Positions 33,375-46,980 of a stretch of DNA of 64,000 nucleotides are shown one piece after another (the stretch's first letter is position 1; the number at the start of each line of letters is the position of its first letter). The notes under the pieces were generated by a model. That model did no database searches and had not been told where the DNA came from. It saw nothing but the letters and a program-made list of their open reading frames with translations. Source of the DNA: Chamaecrista fasciculata (taxonomy: Eukaryota; Streptophyta; Magnoliopsida; Fabales; Fabaceae); contig QANZ01021649.1 in the NCBI GenBank assembly GCA_003254925.1, positions 7,561-71,560 of the forward strand. Direction: 5' to 3'. The position numbers were made by a program, and so were the translations under genes.

Positions 33375-34908
33375 ACGCTAGTTCTAGGATTTAAAGCTAT
33401 ATATGTGTACATGTGATGTATGATATGTGTGTTTAGCGCTTTCAATCACTGTTTTTGGTTTTACAAAGAAATCCACCGAACGTTTTTCTTAAAATTCAAT
33501 CTACAGAAAAAGGTGCAAATTATATGTATATGATACATATAGAATTGATTGGATCGATTGGAAAAATTTTCTTGAAGTTTTAGGCCAAAATCGAAAAGTC
33601 CTGTATAATTATAATTAAAAGTGTTTTAATTATAATATTATATAGGTGGCTGAAAATTGTTAAAATTATGAATTTTAAAATTTTTGGGGGTCAATAATTT
33701 CAAATTCTTGAATGGAGATTCATGGTATTTATAATTATTGATAAAAGGCCTAATAATCTCAAGAAAAGGCATGTTAAAATTGGACAGAACCTAAAATTAA
33801 ACACATTTAAAAAGGCGTTTTTAATATATGTGTTATATGCCGTGTTTGATATAATTGTTCATATGTGGATTGTGTGGTGTTGGATATGGCTCTAGGAGGT
33901 TTATTTCGGTAAATAAGGCCTGCGAGTCGTCTCCCTCTACTCTTGTGTAAAATTTACTTTCAGTTTATACTTTAATGTAACTGGGGTTTATTCACGTGTA
34001 ATTTTATTTTTTTTTTAGAAAAGTTCTCTCATTGGCTTGGGAGAATTCTAGGGTAGATGGGCCATATCTAAACACGGTGTTTGTTTTACATTTAGTTGTA
34101 TGTGATGCGCTAGATGTATGTTTAGGGTGCGGAATTTTAACATGCTATTTATATACCGCGCTACAACCACGTATACGATACGAGCGTGGGATTTTGTATA
34201 CGATACAAAATCCGGCACATGTTTGTATCTATGAGATACATGGGGTAATAAACATGTGGCATGGCTCGTTTAATTTTAAAAGGAGTTTTAAACTTAAACT
34301 ATAAGACGGAACCTTTTTAATTAAATTAAAAATCAAACCCTTTTAGAAAATCTTAAGTATTTAATGCCATCGCTAAAACGCCCTGTCAAAATCTTGTTCA
34401 TCGTGGAGCGGTGATCGCCTACGCGACACCTTGACCTTGAGGAGACACGGGTGAATGGGAGTTTCAACGCGACGCCCGTTGAAATCTTGGTTCTTTGAAT
34501 ACGGTGATCGCCTACGCGACACGTATTACAGTTGGGCCTTGATGATATGGGGTTGGGCTTCGGCCTCGTTGTTTTGAACCTAGCCATTCACATGTTTTAC
34601 CGTGTGACTTAATGGGGTTATCAAAACGGTTTTGGACGTCAAGGCATTAGATGGGATAAACATGCTATAATAAGTATCATGAGATGATAAGAGTCCCATA
34701 AGGATCTAAGAGTCACATAGAGATGTGATTGGTAAGGAGTTACCAACCTAAATAACTAAAGGGTGCATGATCGCCTACGCGACAGTAAACTTTAGTGAAA
34801 TATGGGTCTTAGCCACTAATAATAAATTTCACTGGGTTTTATAAAATGGTGGATATAATTTTATTTTTCCTGCTAATTAAAGCTTTTCATATCTAATTGT
34901 AGAATCAA
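33375..34908 (+). other. Untranslated leader of C
   Basis: Non-coding, aligning with A's leader along its length. It contains GTAT-N3-ATAC dyads near 33525, 34171, 34196 and 34226 and the three-hairpin array. The open frame at 34032-34304 shows no recognisable protein. Confidence 0.85.
34410..34784 (+). other. Three-hairpin leader array of C
   Basis: The hairpins lie at 34410-34430, 34504-34522 and 34768-34784. Each has stem TCGC/GCGA, and the loop is CTAC in all three. The first has an extended outer stem GGTG/CACC. They lie about 499, 405 and 141 bases before the gag ATG. Confidence 0.75.
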
Positions 34909-37900
34909 ATGGCAACGAACGTTCAAACACTATCACTGCGATCTGTCCTTGAGAAGGACAAGTTGACTGGGACTAACTTTCTCGACTAGTACCGAAATCT
35001 GAGAATTGTTCTCACCCAGGCGAGAAAGCTCTATGTCCTAGAGAAACCCATCCCTGAACAGCCTGCTGCAAATGCTCCAAGAGCACAGAGAGATGCTTAC
35101 GAGAAGCATCAAAGTGACTCTGTGGACGTTGCGTGTCTTATGCTGGTAACCATGGTTCCTGAGATCCAAAAGAACTTAGTGAACATGGGGGCGTACGAGA
35201 TGATGACACATCTCAGGGAAATGTTCCAAGTACAGGCAAGGCAAGAGAGATTTGAGACAGCAAAGACTCTATACTCTTGCAAGATGGCAGAAGGTGGATC
35301 TGTTAGTGCCCACGTCTTGAAGATGAAGGGGTACATAGATCACCTTGCAAGGCTGGGTTTTCCCATTGTGCCAGAGCTAGCGACGGATTTGATCCTCAAT
35401 TCGCTACCTAGAAGTTATGACCAGTTCGTCTTAAACTTTAACATGAATGGCATGGAGAAGACCGTTTCTGAACTGCATGGGATGCTAAAGACTGCTGAGG
35501 CATCTATTAAGAAGGCGCCTAGCACTGTCTTACTAGTTCAGAACAAGGGAAAGGGTAAGGGCAAAGGAAAGAGGAAAGGAGACGCCGAGGTTGGTGGGAC
35601 CAAGCCTGCGGCTAAGCCTAACCCGCCGCCTGCCAAGAAGGCAAAGCCCAATAAGGATACAAACTGTTTCTTCTGCCAGAAGCCGGGACACTGGAAGAGA
35701 AATTGTAAGCTGTACATGGAAGATCTGAAGAAGAAGAAGAAGAGCGAAGCCTCTACTTCAGGTATCTTTGTTATAGGCGTTCACTAGTCTACTCCTACCA
35801 CTTGGGTATTGGATACTGCTTGTGGTTCTCACATATGTACTAATGTGCAGGGGTTGAGAAGAAGTAGAAAGTTGAGCAAAGGCGAGGTGGACCTACGTGT
35901 GGGCAATGGAGCAAGGGTTGCTGCTGTTGCTGAAGGAACATACGAGCTAGTTTTGCCCACTAGGCTTGTTTTATTGTTAAATTATTGTTATTATGTACCA
36001 TCTCTTAGTTCTAACATTATATCGCATGAATGGAATTGGTAGATGTTCAATTTATAAGAATGATGTGTTATATGCTTATGGTGATCTGCATGATAACCAC
36101 TATATCTTAAAATTGGAACAAAGCCATAATAACGAAATCTATAACATCGATACGAAAAGGATTAAGACTAACGAGTCTAATCCTACATACCTTTGGCATT
36201 GTCGTTTAGGCCATATAAACGAGAAACGCCTAGAGAAGCTCCATAAAGATGGACTTCTAAGCTCATTTGATTTTGAATCATATGATGCTTGCGAATCTTG
36301 TCTACTTGGTAAGATGACAAAGGCGCCCTTTACTGGCCACAGTGAAAGAGCATCTAACTTATTGGGGATCATACATAGTGATGTATGTGGACCCATGAGT
36401 ATTCATGCTAGAGGTGGTTACTCCTACTTCATTACATTTACTGACGACTTCAGTAGATATGGTTATGTCTACCTGATGAAGCATAAGTCAGAGTCTTTTG
36501 AAATGTTCAAGAGATTTCAGAATGAAGTTGAGAACCAGCTTGACAAGAAAATCAAGATCATTCGATCTGATCGAGGAGGCGAGTATTTGAGTCAAGAATT
36601 CATTGATCATCTTAGTAGTTGTGGGATAGTCTCACAGCTTACTCCACCTAGAACACCACAGTGGAATGGTGTATCTGAGAGGAGGAATCGAACTCTATTA
36701 GATATGGTTCAGTGTATGATGAGTAAAACCGATCTTCCGCCATCCTTTTGGGGGTACGCTCTAGAAGCTGCCGCTTTCACACTTAACTGTGTTCCGTCCA
36801 AGGCTGTTGAGAAGACACCATATGAGATATGGAGTGGGAGGAGTCCCATTATGTCTTACCACAAGGTTTGGGAATGTGAGGTTTACGTTAAACAACAAGC
36901 TAACGATAAACTGTCTCCCAAATCCCTCAAGTGTCTGTTTGTAGGGTACCCCAAGGAAACAAGGGGATACTATGTCTACTGCCCAGCTGACAACAAAGTG
37001 TTTGTAGTCAGGAGTGGATTCTTCTTGGAGAAGGATCTAGTTTCCAATAGAAACAGTGGGAGTAAGATAGAGCTTGAAGAAGTTCAAGTTCCACAAGACA
37101 CATCAAAGGCGCAGACGAAAATTGGAGAAGTTCCACAAGACGTTGTGGAAGCTCCTCCACAAGCACAAGGACCACGAAGGTCTGATAGGACACGTTTTCA
37201 GCCAGAGAGATATTACGAATTTCTCGTGACTGAAAATAGGGATGTGTTGCTCACGGAGCGTGGTGAACCCACCACCTATCAAGAGGCCGTCGTAGATCCC
37301 AACTCTGAGAAATGGGTTGAAGCCATGAAGGCTGAGATGCAATCTATGTACGACAACAAGGTATGGACCTTGGTCGCTCCACCTGAAGGGGTAAAACCCG
37401 TAGGGTGCAAGTGGGTTTTCAAAGAGAAAACAGACATGGATGGCAACGTCAACGTCTTCAAGGCGAGGCTGGTTGCAAAGGGATTTACGCAACGTCATGG
37501 TATAGACTATGACGAAACATTTTCGCCTGTTGCAATGGCCAAGTCCATTAGGATCCTCCTTGCCATAGCCGCATATTATGACTATGAGATATGGCAAATG
37601 GATGTCAAAACAGCGTTCCTTAACGGAAGGCTGCCCGAGGATGTGTATATGATACAACCCGAGGGGTTTGTATGTCCTGAGGCACCAGACATGGTATGCA
37701 AGCTTTAAAGATCCATTTATGGATTGAAGCAAGCATCCAGGAGTTGGAATCATCGTTTTGATGAAGTAGTCAAAGAGTTTGGCTTCTTACAAAACCCTGA
37801 CGAACCTTGTGTTTACAAGAAGGTTAGTGGGAGCACTATTGTATTCTTGTTACTATATGTCGATGACATATTACTCATTGGAAACGATATTCCAACCTTA

Positions 37901-38848
37901 GAGATTATAAAATCCTGGTTGGGAAAATCTTTCTCAATGAAGGACTTGGGAGAAGCTGCCTACATTCTAGGCATTAAGATCTATAGGGATAGATCTAGGA
38001 GGCTTCTCGGATTGAGTCAGAGTACGTACTTCGATAAGGTATTGAAGAGGTTCAATATCTAGGATTCCAAGAAGGGATTCATTCCAATGAATCATGGGCT
38101 GACCCTGAGCAAGAAACAGTGTCCCAAGACACTTGTTGAGCGAGGGCGCATGAGTGGGATTCCCTATGCCTCGGCCATAGGATCCATCATGTATGCCATG
38201 TTATGTACTCGACCCGATGTGTCGTTTGCCCTAAGTATGACAAGCCGATTCCAACAAGACCCTGGTGAGGATCATTGGATCGCTGTCAAAAATATCCTTA
38301 AGTACTTGAGAAGGACTAAGGATGAGTTCTTGGTGTACGGTGGAACTGATGAGGAGCTATGTGTAAGGGGTTACACAGATGCTAGTTTCCAAACCGACCA
38401 AGATGACTTTAAATCGCAGTCAGGATATGTGTTTCTCTTGAACGGTGGCAGCGAGAATTGGAAGAGTTCCAAGTAGAGCACGATTGTCGATTCTACAACG
38501 GAGTCCGAGTATATTGCAGCATCAGATGCGGCAAAGGAGGCTGTGTGGATTAGAAAGTTCATCTACGAGCTTGGTGTGGTTCCGACCATTTCTGATCCTG
38601 TTACCCTGTATTGTGACAATAGTGGCGCTATTGCACAAGCCAAGGAGCCACGATCCCACCAGAGTACCAAACATATACTCAGACGTTTTCACCTTGTCAG
38701 GGAGATGATTGACAGAGGTGATGTGAAGATATGCAAAGTAGCAGGTGAGGACAACGTTGCTGATCCTCTGACTAAGCCTCTTACAAGGGTCATACATGAG
38801 CGGCATGTATTGTCGATGGGGATTAGACACATCGATCAGTGTACCTAG
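34909..38848 (+). pseudogene. Copia gag-pol of C
   Basis: The frame aligns with A's polyprotein from the same ATG to the same TAG. Lesions: TAG at 34987 (the conserved DWYRN tryptophan), TAG at 35785-35787 (protease start), a 32-base deletion near 36022 that shifts frame in the protease-integrase linker, TAA at 37706-37708 (glutamine of LQRSIYG), TAG at 38060-38062 and TAG at 38474-38476 (the KQST stretch in RNase H). The zinc knuckle CFFCQKPGHWKRNC, the integrase NGVSERRN and the YVDD motif are preserved. It still has the longest RT-INT open piece after A (35993-37708). It is dead as an autonomous element. Confidence 0.93.
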
Positions 38849-38884
38849 GAGTAGGGACAACTAGATTGGTGATTGTACCCTTGT

Positions 38885-38897
38885 GCAAGTGGGAGTC
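38885..38897 (+). other. Polypurine tract of C
   Basis: GCAAGTGGGAGTC lies directly before the 3' LTR, identical to J. Confidence 0.8.
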
Positions 38898-40980
38898 TGT
38901 TGGAGATTGTGCCCTAGGGCCAATCATTTTATGTGTAAATATGTTTTGAACATATTATTAATTTATGGAGATAAATTAATGTGTTATCATATTATTAACA
39001 TGTTTACTATGATAGCGTCCATGATTAATTATGAGATAATTAATCTAAATTTGTCCCTGGTCAATTGTTTTCGTGGGAGCGAAAATGAACTAAGACCAGC
39101 ATGACCTCGGTGCATAGAGATGCATGCACTAGATGCTGGGACGAGAGTCATGGTGCAATTACGTAAGGGGTTACGAGTTGCTGGACTGACCCGGAGAGTC
39201 CTGCATGGGTTTAGTCATCAGCTTGCCTCTCCTGTACGCCTGTCGCGATGCCTTAGACATGAGGTCATCATTATTCCGGTGTTGCAGTTATCAAACTTTG
39301 GCTTAGTCTAACGCTGCCCGTAACAGGGTAGTCATAAGGGCTAAGTACGGGTTTGGTTCATTGTTGTGCTGAGGAATGTGGATTGGCCAAGATGGGATAT
39401 CTAACTGGGCTAAGTACGGCATGTATTGTCATTAAATGAGAGATATCTAACTGGCGCCCTCGATGAGTCTGTCTAGGGAAAAGAGTGGCCACTCAGGAAA
39501 TTGGGACTTACTCAGGGAATCGAGAAAGTTGAGGTTTGGATTATGGATCACTTTCCTGTGCCTAATCCATGACCAAGATATCGTAGGACAATAGGGTCTT
39601 TGACATGGTGGTACTAAGGTTAAGTCGGTTTTGGTAAAAACGATAACTCACGTGTTTTGGGTAGTTGTGATGGCTTGCTAGAGTCCGCTCACGACCTGTA
39701 GGTCATGGAGATGACTTGCTGCCAACTTCACGTGGGGCCTGCTGGGTCACACACGAGCAGGAACAGGACACCGTTTAAAAGGGACACGAATTAGGGTTAA
39801 TTCGTGGGTCACTCCTGTGGCACGATTTAAGACACAACAGAATGTCTTGGACATTGAGTCTTGTCTTAATTGATCTACAGATGTGGAATATTTAAATTTG
39901 TGGGACATGTTTAAATATAATAATTGTTAAATGATTAATGGAGATTAACTATTTACAATTAAAATATTAGGGAAAAAAATAATTCAGATAAGGTTCCTCA
40001 ATGTTAGGAAATTATTGAATTATAAAATTCCCCAATATTATTATTGAGGGTGGCGCCTCTTTTGGATTATTTGGATAAATAAAATTGTTTTATTAATTCA
40101 AATAATAAGTTTGAATTCAAAAGATTTGATGGAGATATCAAAAGATTTGATTCAAATAGATTTGGTGAGATCTCCTCTCAGTATCTTTGGTGAATCATGA
40201 ATTAAGAAAGTTTTTGATTTATAAAATTCCAAGATAAAATTGAGGGAGTTAGGCGCATAGCTTGGTCGGTCCCAAGGGGAGATTTGATCTCTCATTTGAT
40301 TCTCCAAGATTGCATTTTGAATTTAAATTGAAATATTAATGTAATATTTTAATTGTAAATTCAAGTCCTAAAATAATTATATTATCAGAATATCATGATT
40401 TTAGGAATATTAAATAACCAAATATTTTTTCTATAAATAAGGGGCAAGTCGACTTGCCCCACACACAAGCATTCTAACCCTAGCTTTGATTTTCTTCCTG
40501 CTTGTAGAGAGAGAGAGAAAATCGCACCTTTGCACCCATAGAGAGAGAAAGTCGATTTCTCTAAGAGTTAGAGAAAATCAACTTGACTCCATAACTAGGG
40601 TTTGTGAGAGAAGAAAAGGCAAGAAGGAGTTCATGTGGGGGGTTTCTTCTGTGCGCCACCTTGTTGCTGTTTCAAGAAGGAGTTCTTGAGTTCAGAGTTC
40701 TGTAGATTGGTCCCTGGTTCTTTTGAAGAAAAGAACGGAAGGCTAGCACCTTGGTGTCCGAGAAACTGTTCGTGTGGATCACCGGCAGAGGGAGAACACT
40801 GAGAGTGGATTCCTTGCACACGCCTTGTACAACCAGCCGATTGAAACTCGTGAGGTATACCACTATCTAAAAGTTTTAAATTCGGCTAGTGGATCCGTTC
40901 GGGAATTCTAGGACCTAGGCGCTTTTATTTTTTATTTTTTTTCTTGCTTCCGCTGCGTTAGGCGCCTAGGATTCCCAACA
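38898..40980 (+). repeat. 3' LTR of C
   Basis: This is a 2083-bp LTR from TGTTGGAG to ATTCCCAACA. It is very close to the 5' LTR except for a patch at about 39396-39430, where copies of the nearby GATATCTAACTGG and GGCTAAGTACGG words replace GATTTTGTCCCTC. A TATA-like stretch (TCTATAAATAAG) and a perfect 20-bp palindrome (40441-40460) are present. Confidence 0.95.
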
Positions 40981-41265
40981 AAAATATTACATTAATATCT
41001 TTATTTAAAATTCAAAATGCAAGATCAAGTCTTCCACTTGGATATCAAGAATGCGCCACCCTCCATATTTCTTTATAGGAATTTAATAAATAAGAAAACA
41101 ATCCTAACTCTTACGAAGTCATAACCAACTTATTAATATCCTTAACAAATTGAATTAAAATATCACCCTAATATCTTGATTCAAATTTGAATCTTGAATT
41201 CAAATTCAAATCTTGAATTAAAATTAACAAAATCATATTTTATTAATTTCATCAAGAGTGAGGCG
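40981..41265 (-). repeat. 5' LTR of D, continuation after C
   Basis: After the second AAAAT copy the diverged, AT-rich D LTR resumes, with reversed family landmarks such as ATGCGCCACCC and CTAACTCTTACGAAG. It stops at 41265, where element F begins. The distal end of this LTR is not in the window. Confidence 0.7.
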
Positions 41266-41789
41266 TGATGGAGATTGTGCCCTACGGCCAATCATGTTAT
41301 GTATATGTTTTGAACATATTGATTAATTTATAGATGATAAATTATGTTGTTATCATATTATTAGCATGTTTACTATGATAGCGTCCTTGATTAATTATGT
41401 GATAATTAATCTAAATCTGTCCCTGGTCGATTGTTCTCGTGGGAGCGAGAATGAACCAAGACCAGCATGGCCTCAGTGTATAGAGATACATGCACTAGAT
41501 GCTTTACGACAGTCATGGTGCAATAAGTAAGGGGTTACAAGTTGCTGGACCGACCCGGAGAGTCCTGTATGGGTTTTACTCATGAGCTAGCCTCTCCTGT
41601 ACTCTTGTCACGATGCCCTTAGACCTGAGGTCTTGACAATTCCGGCGTTGTAGATGTCAAACTTTGGCCTAGTCCAACGTTGCCTATTGCAGGTTAGCCA
41701 TACAGGCTAGGTACGAGTTTGGTTGTTTACCGTGCTGAGGAATGTGGTTGACCAGGATGAGATTTTGTCCCTCATTAAAGATGAGAGAT

Positions 41790-43596
41790 TGTTGGGAAAT
41801 CACGGGCACGCCAACGCAGCGGAAACAGGTATAAATTTAAAAATTTAAACGCATAACATAATAAAACCAGGCGCACAGTGATTTCTTTCCCAAGGATCCG
41901 CTATATGGATCTGTGTCAGTAGAAGGATTAGAGATTTACCCAAATCAATCGGCGACTTTTGTGTCTACGATGATGAGGAGTCCACTCCGAGTGTGCTCCC
42001 TCCGCCGGTGATCCACACGAATAGTTTTGGAGATGCCTAGGTGCTAGCCTCCTTCACTTCTCCAAGTGAACCAGGCACCTTATCTACGGTGTTCTTGAAT
42101 TCAAGAACTATTCTTGAATTCCAAGAACAAGATGGCGCCTATGATCAAGAATCAAATTCTTGATCTCACACAACCTTGTCACAAACCCTAAAACTCCTTT
42201 TAGGTTTTGCGCCACTTTCTCTCTCTAGGAAACTAGGGTTGTGCTTTCTCTCTCTTTTCACCAAGACTCAAAACCGATTTTGCTCTTGTGAATTAGCTAG
42301 AAAAAAATCGAATTTTCCCAAGTGTACATGAGGCTTATTAAAAGTCGACTTATGCTAATGTATATATAGGGTTTGGGCATTTTGATAATTATAATTAGGA
42401 AACCCTAAATTAAAGGATTATCAAATTATAAAATTATTGAGATTACAATAATATCACAATTTTAGGACTTGAATTCCTAATTAAAATATTACCTTAATAT
42501 TATAATTTGAATTCAAATGCAATCTTGGAGAATCAAATTGGAAGATCAAATCTTCCCAAAAGATACTCACCCATGCGCCATCCCCTAGTCAAATTTGTTG
42601 GAAATTAATAAATCAAAATAACAATCCTAACTCTTAGGAAGTTATAACTAATTTGTTATTTTCCAACAATATTGAATTAAGATATTACCATAATATCTTT
42701 AGGTCAATCTTTTGAATTTTGAATTCTAGTCTTTATTGAATTAAAATATTACATTAATATTTAAATCCAATTTAGACCTAGAATTCGACTTACCCTATAA
42801 CTCTTGAATTAAAATATTACTTTAATATATTTAATTCAATCATTTGCAATCTAGATCAAATCTATTTGAATATCAAATTTCAAGCCATGACTTTTAATTA
42901 ATAAAACATTTCTATTAATTAAAATAGGCTTATATGAGGCGCCAACCTCAATCCCCATTATCCTAATATTAGTAAATTTAAATATCTCTCATCTTGGACA
43001 GACTCATCGAGGGGCCCAGTTAAATGTGGCCACACATTCCTTGGACAGACTCATCGAGGGGCCCAGTTAAATATCTCTCATCTTTATGAGGGACAAAATT
43101 CCATCTTGGTCAACCATATTCCTCAGCACGGTAATCAACCAAACCCGTACCTAGCCCTTATGGCTACCCTGCTACGGTCAACGTTAGACTAGGCCAAAGT
43201 TTGACAACTACAACGCCGGAATGATGAAGACCTCAGGTGTAAGGGCATCGTGACAGGTGTACAGGAGAGACTAGCTAATGACTAAAACCCATGCAGGACT
43301 CTCCGGGTCGGTCCAGCAATTTGTAACCCTTTACACAATTGTACCACGACACTCGTTCTAGCATCTAGTGCATGCATCTCTATGCACCGAGGTCATGTCG
43401 GTCTTGGTTCATTTCAAGTTCCCACTGGAATGAGCGACCAGGGACAATTTGGATTAATTATCCCATAATTAATCACGGATTGTTATCATAGTAAACATGC
43501 TAATAATATGATAACCATTAATTTATCTCTATAAATTAATCAATATGTTCAAAACATATTTATAAAATGATTGGCCCTAGGGCACAATCTCCATCA
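41790..43596 (-). repeat. 3' LTR of E, with deletion and filler
   Basis: On the plus strand the LTR runs from TGTTGGGAAATCACGG to CTCCATCA. It is 1807 bp against about 2308 bp for the 5' LTR without G1. The difference is a deletion near 42985 that removed some 550 bases. At the join, a stretch containing TTGGACAGACTCATCGAGG and GGGGCCCAGTTAAAT appears twice (about 42993 and 43041), once as apparent filler copied from the adjacent sequence. Confidence 0.9.
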
Positions 43597-43609
43597 AACT
43601 CCCACTTGC
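43597..43609 (-). other. Polypurine tract of E
   Basis: On the minus strand GCAAGTGGGAGTT lies directly before the 3' LTR. Confidence 0.78.
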
Positions 43610-46050
43610 ACTAGGTACAATCATTAATCAAACTGTTCCTACACTAGGAACATCCATTAATGTGTCTAATTCCCATTTGAGATTACATAATGCTTATGTA
43701 AGACCTGTGCTGGGGTTTCTTTCAGAGGATTGGCAAAATATCCTCAACTGCTACCTTTTCATATCTTAATATCACCATCTCTAGGTGATCCTGTCTGAGT
43801 GCGTATCACTGTCGGAACATCAGTGGGGAACGCATTCCCAATCGGTGTCTTCCTATCTCTACAGAGTGACCACCGTGTGTACTTCATACACTAGTTTTAC
43901 AGTCTGCGTCTCCACGCGACTAACCCATTCTTTGTAGAATCAGTAATCGTACTCCGCTTGGAACCATTCCAACTTACGATTGCTACGTTCAGGGAATACA
44001 TATTTCAGTACTGCGATCAATCTTGGTTGGCTTGAATAATGGGCTTCTGTGTAACCACTTTACACATTAATTATACCATATACCAAGAATTTGTCCTTAG
44101 TGCTTCTCAAGCACTTAAGGACCTCAATGATAGCTTTATGTGAACCTCAACAGGGTCACAGCTTGTCATTTATAGGGCAAATGACATATTCAGTCTAGTA
44201 CAGCATGATGGATCCTATTGCCGAAGCATAAGGGATGCCACTCATGTGTCTTTGCTCATCATGCGTCTCAGGAGACACTAATTATCACAAGGACCAAAAC
44301 TTGATTCATCGGCATGAATCTCTTCTTGAAATCTCGCATACTGAACTTCTTCAGTATCTAATCCAAGAACGTACTTTGACTCAATTCAAGAAGTTTCCAA
44401 GATCTATCACCACAGATCCTTGTTGCCTAGAATATAGGCAGCTCCCTTCTTATTCCTTCATCGAGAGCGATTTACCCATCTAAGATTCACAATCTTTAAG
44501 ACAATAATGTCACTCTCAACTAGCAATATGTCAACGAAATATGGCACCAAGAATACAATCGTGCTCCCACTAACCTTCTTGTAAACACAGGACTTATCAA
44601 GGTTTTGCAAGAGGCCAAACTCCTTTGACTTCTTCATCAAAATAATGATAAAAGCTTCTCGATAGGTGGCGGGCTCACCACGCTCCAAGAGCAACACATC
44701 CCTGCTCTCAATGACGAAAGATCCACATCTTTCGAGATTGAGAACGTGTTCTATCAGAACTTCGTTGTCCTTATGTTTTAGAGGAGCTTCCACAACACCT
44801 TGCGGATCTTCTCTAGTTTTCGTCTGCGCCTCTCAAAAGTCTTGTGGATCTTGAACTCTTTCAAGATTCATCTTACTCCCACTGTTTCTTTTGGAAACAC
44901 GAATCCCCTTTTAAAAGGTATTCTCCTCTGACTACAAACACTTTGCAATCAGGCGGGTAGTTGACTTGATATCCCTTTCGTTTCCTTAGGGTATCCCACA
45001 AGCAAACATTTGAGGGTTTTGAAGACAGTTTGTCATTTGCCCTTGGCTTATCATAAACTTGACGTCCTCAACATCGAGACAAAACATTTATGGGACTCTT
45101 CCCATACAATATCTTATATGGCGTCTCTTAGACGAAACAGTTAAGTGTGAAGTCAGCAGCTTCTAGAGCACACCCTTTAAAGGATGGCAGAAGATCAATT
45201 TCACTCATCATAGATCGAACCATATCTAATAGGGTTTGATACCTTTTCTCATAACACCATCCACTATGGGGTCTTAGAAAGAGTAAGTTGTGAGACTATC
45301 TCACAGCTTCTAAGATGATTAATAATTTCTTGACTCAAATGCTCTTCCTCTCGATCGAATCGAAGGAATTTGATTTTCTTGTCAAGTTAGTTCTCTACTT
45401 CGTTTTGAAATCTCTATTTCAAAAGACTCTGACTTGTGTTTCAAAAGTTAGCTGTAGATCTAGCCTTTTGAAACAGTCAGTAAGAGTTATTACCTTTAGC
45501 TCAAATACTTATGGGTCTACATACATCAACTATGTATGATCCCCACAAAGTCAGACATCCTATTACTGAGGTCAGTAGAGGAATGCCTCTTGTTATCTTT
45601 CCATTTTGAACAAGGCTCGCAAGCATCATATGATTCCAAATCATGTGAGCTTTAGAAGTTCATCTATATGAAGCTTCTCAAGGCGTTTCTCGTTTGTATG
45701 GCCAAAACGACAATTGCCAAACGTGTATAGGATTAGATTCGCTAATCTATATCCCTTTTGTATCAATGTTATAAATATTGTTATTGTTTCCAGTTTAAGA
45801 CATAATGATTATCTTTGCAAATCATATAAGCAAATAAACATTACTTTATTAAAATAGAAACCACTCCTTAATGTTTACACATAAAATCTTCCTTATCTGT
45901 ATAAGGAGAAAACAATGTTTAAACTTAAAGAATAACAATAAACTTAGCCCGAACGGGGCAATCCAAGCTCGCATGTTCCTATAGCAGCAACGGCAGCAAC
46001 ACTTGCTCCACTGTCCACTTCTAGGTCCATCTCGCTCCCGTCTTCGTTTT
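43610..46050 (-). pseudogene. Copia pol of E, heavily decayed
   Basis: On the minus strand traces of integrase (about 45740-45100), the linker with RGEPATYREAF, a C-terminal part of reverse transcriptase (KEFGLLQNLDKSCVYKKVSGSTIVFLV) and RNase H can be followed. About 480 bases encoding the front of the reverse transcriptase are missing between TYREAF and KEFGLL, and the YVDD site reads YFVD. Frames change repeatedly. No catalytic unit is complete. Confidence 0.8.
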
Positions 46051-46980
46051 CTACCGTCTCTGAAGACCCTGCACATCAAATGTGAGAACCACATATCGTA
46101 TCCAATACTTAAGTTGTTTAAGTAGAAAAAGAACACTTATAACAAAGATACCTGAAGTAGAGGGCATAACGCACTTCTTCTTCTTTTGATCTTCCCAGTA
46201 GTATTTGCACTTTCTCATCGCGTGTCCTGACACTTGACAGAAAGAACAGAATACTTCCTCTGAGGGCTTTGCCTCCTTGGCAGGTGCTTGATGAGGGTCG
46301 TCCTCTGGCTTGGTCTCACCATCCAGGTCGATTCCCTTTCTCTTTCCTCTGCCCTTTAATTTCCTTTCCCTTTTCTGAATCATGGATACCTCAATAGACT
46401 TGAGCATTCCACGCAGCTCAGAAACTGATTTCTCTGTTCCTCTTATATAAAAGCTTTTGACAAACGAGTCATAGCTCTTAGGCAGTGAGCACATGATTAT
46501 ACCTGTCGCAAACTCTGGTGGAACAGGGAATCCCAGCCTATCAAGATGATCTATGTACCCTCTCATCTTCATGACATGGTAACCAACAGATCCACCTTCA
46601 GCCATATTGCAAGACATAAGAGCCTTAGTGGTCTCATATCTATCCTGTCTGGTCTAGTAACGGAACATTTCCTTGAGACGTGTCATCATCTCATATGACA
46701 TCAATGTATCCAAGCCCTCATGCAGCTCAGGAATCATTGTGTCCACCATCAGACAAGAGACCTCCAGCGAGTCATCGAAGTGCTTCTCATAAGCCCTCCA
46801 CTCAGCTCCTGGAGCGCCCTTGGCAGGCTCTTTAGGGATAGGTTTATCCAGAACATAAAGTCTCCTCTCATGGGTGAGAACAATTCTCAAATTACGAAAC
46901 CATTCGAGGAAATTTGTTCTAGTCAGTTTATCCTTCTCAAGGATAGGTTGCAGTGAAAAAGTTGAACTATCAATTGCCAT
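46051..46980 (-). pseudogene. Copia gag of E
   Basis: On the minus strand gag starts at 46980 (MAIDSSTFSLQPILEKDKL). It is stopped by TAG near 46652 and continues in frame through the UBN2-type domain to a zinc knuckle with CSFCQVSGHAMRKC (CX2CX4HX4C). The sequence differs from A by many substitutions, as expected for another subfamily. The end runs out of frame into protease sequence. Apart from the one stop, gag is nearly intact. Confidence 0.88.

Larger units (their letters stand above)
31307..40980 (+). mobile_element. Ty1/copia element C, complete, defective
   Basis: C is a full-length element without nested insertions: 5' LTR, primer site, leader, gag-pol, polypurine tract and 3' LTR. 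It is flanked by AAAAT (31302-31306 and 40981-40985). Its LTRs share private variants such as TTATGTGTAAATATGTTTTG, so it is a single insertion. It inserted into D's LTR. The coding region carries five premature stops and a 32-base deletion. Confidence 0.96.
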
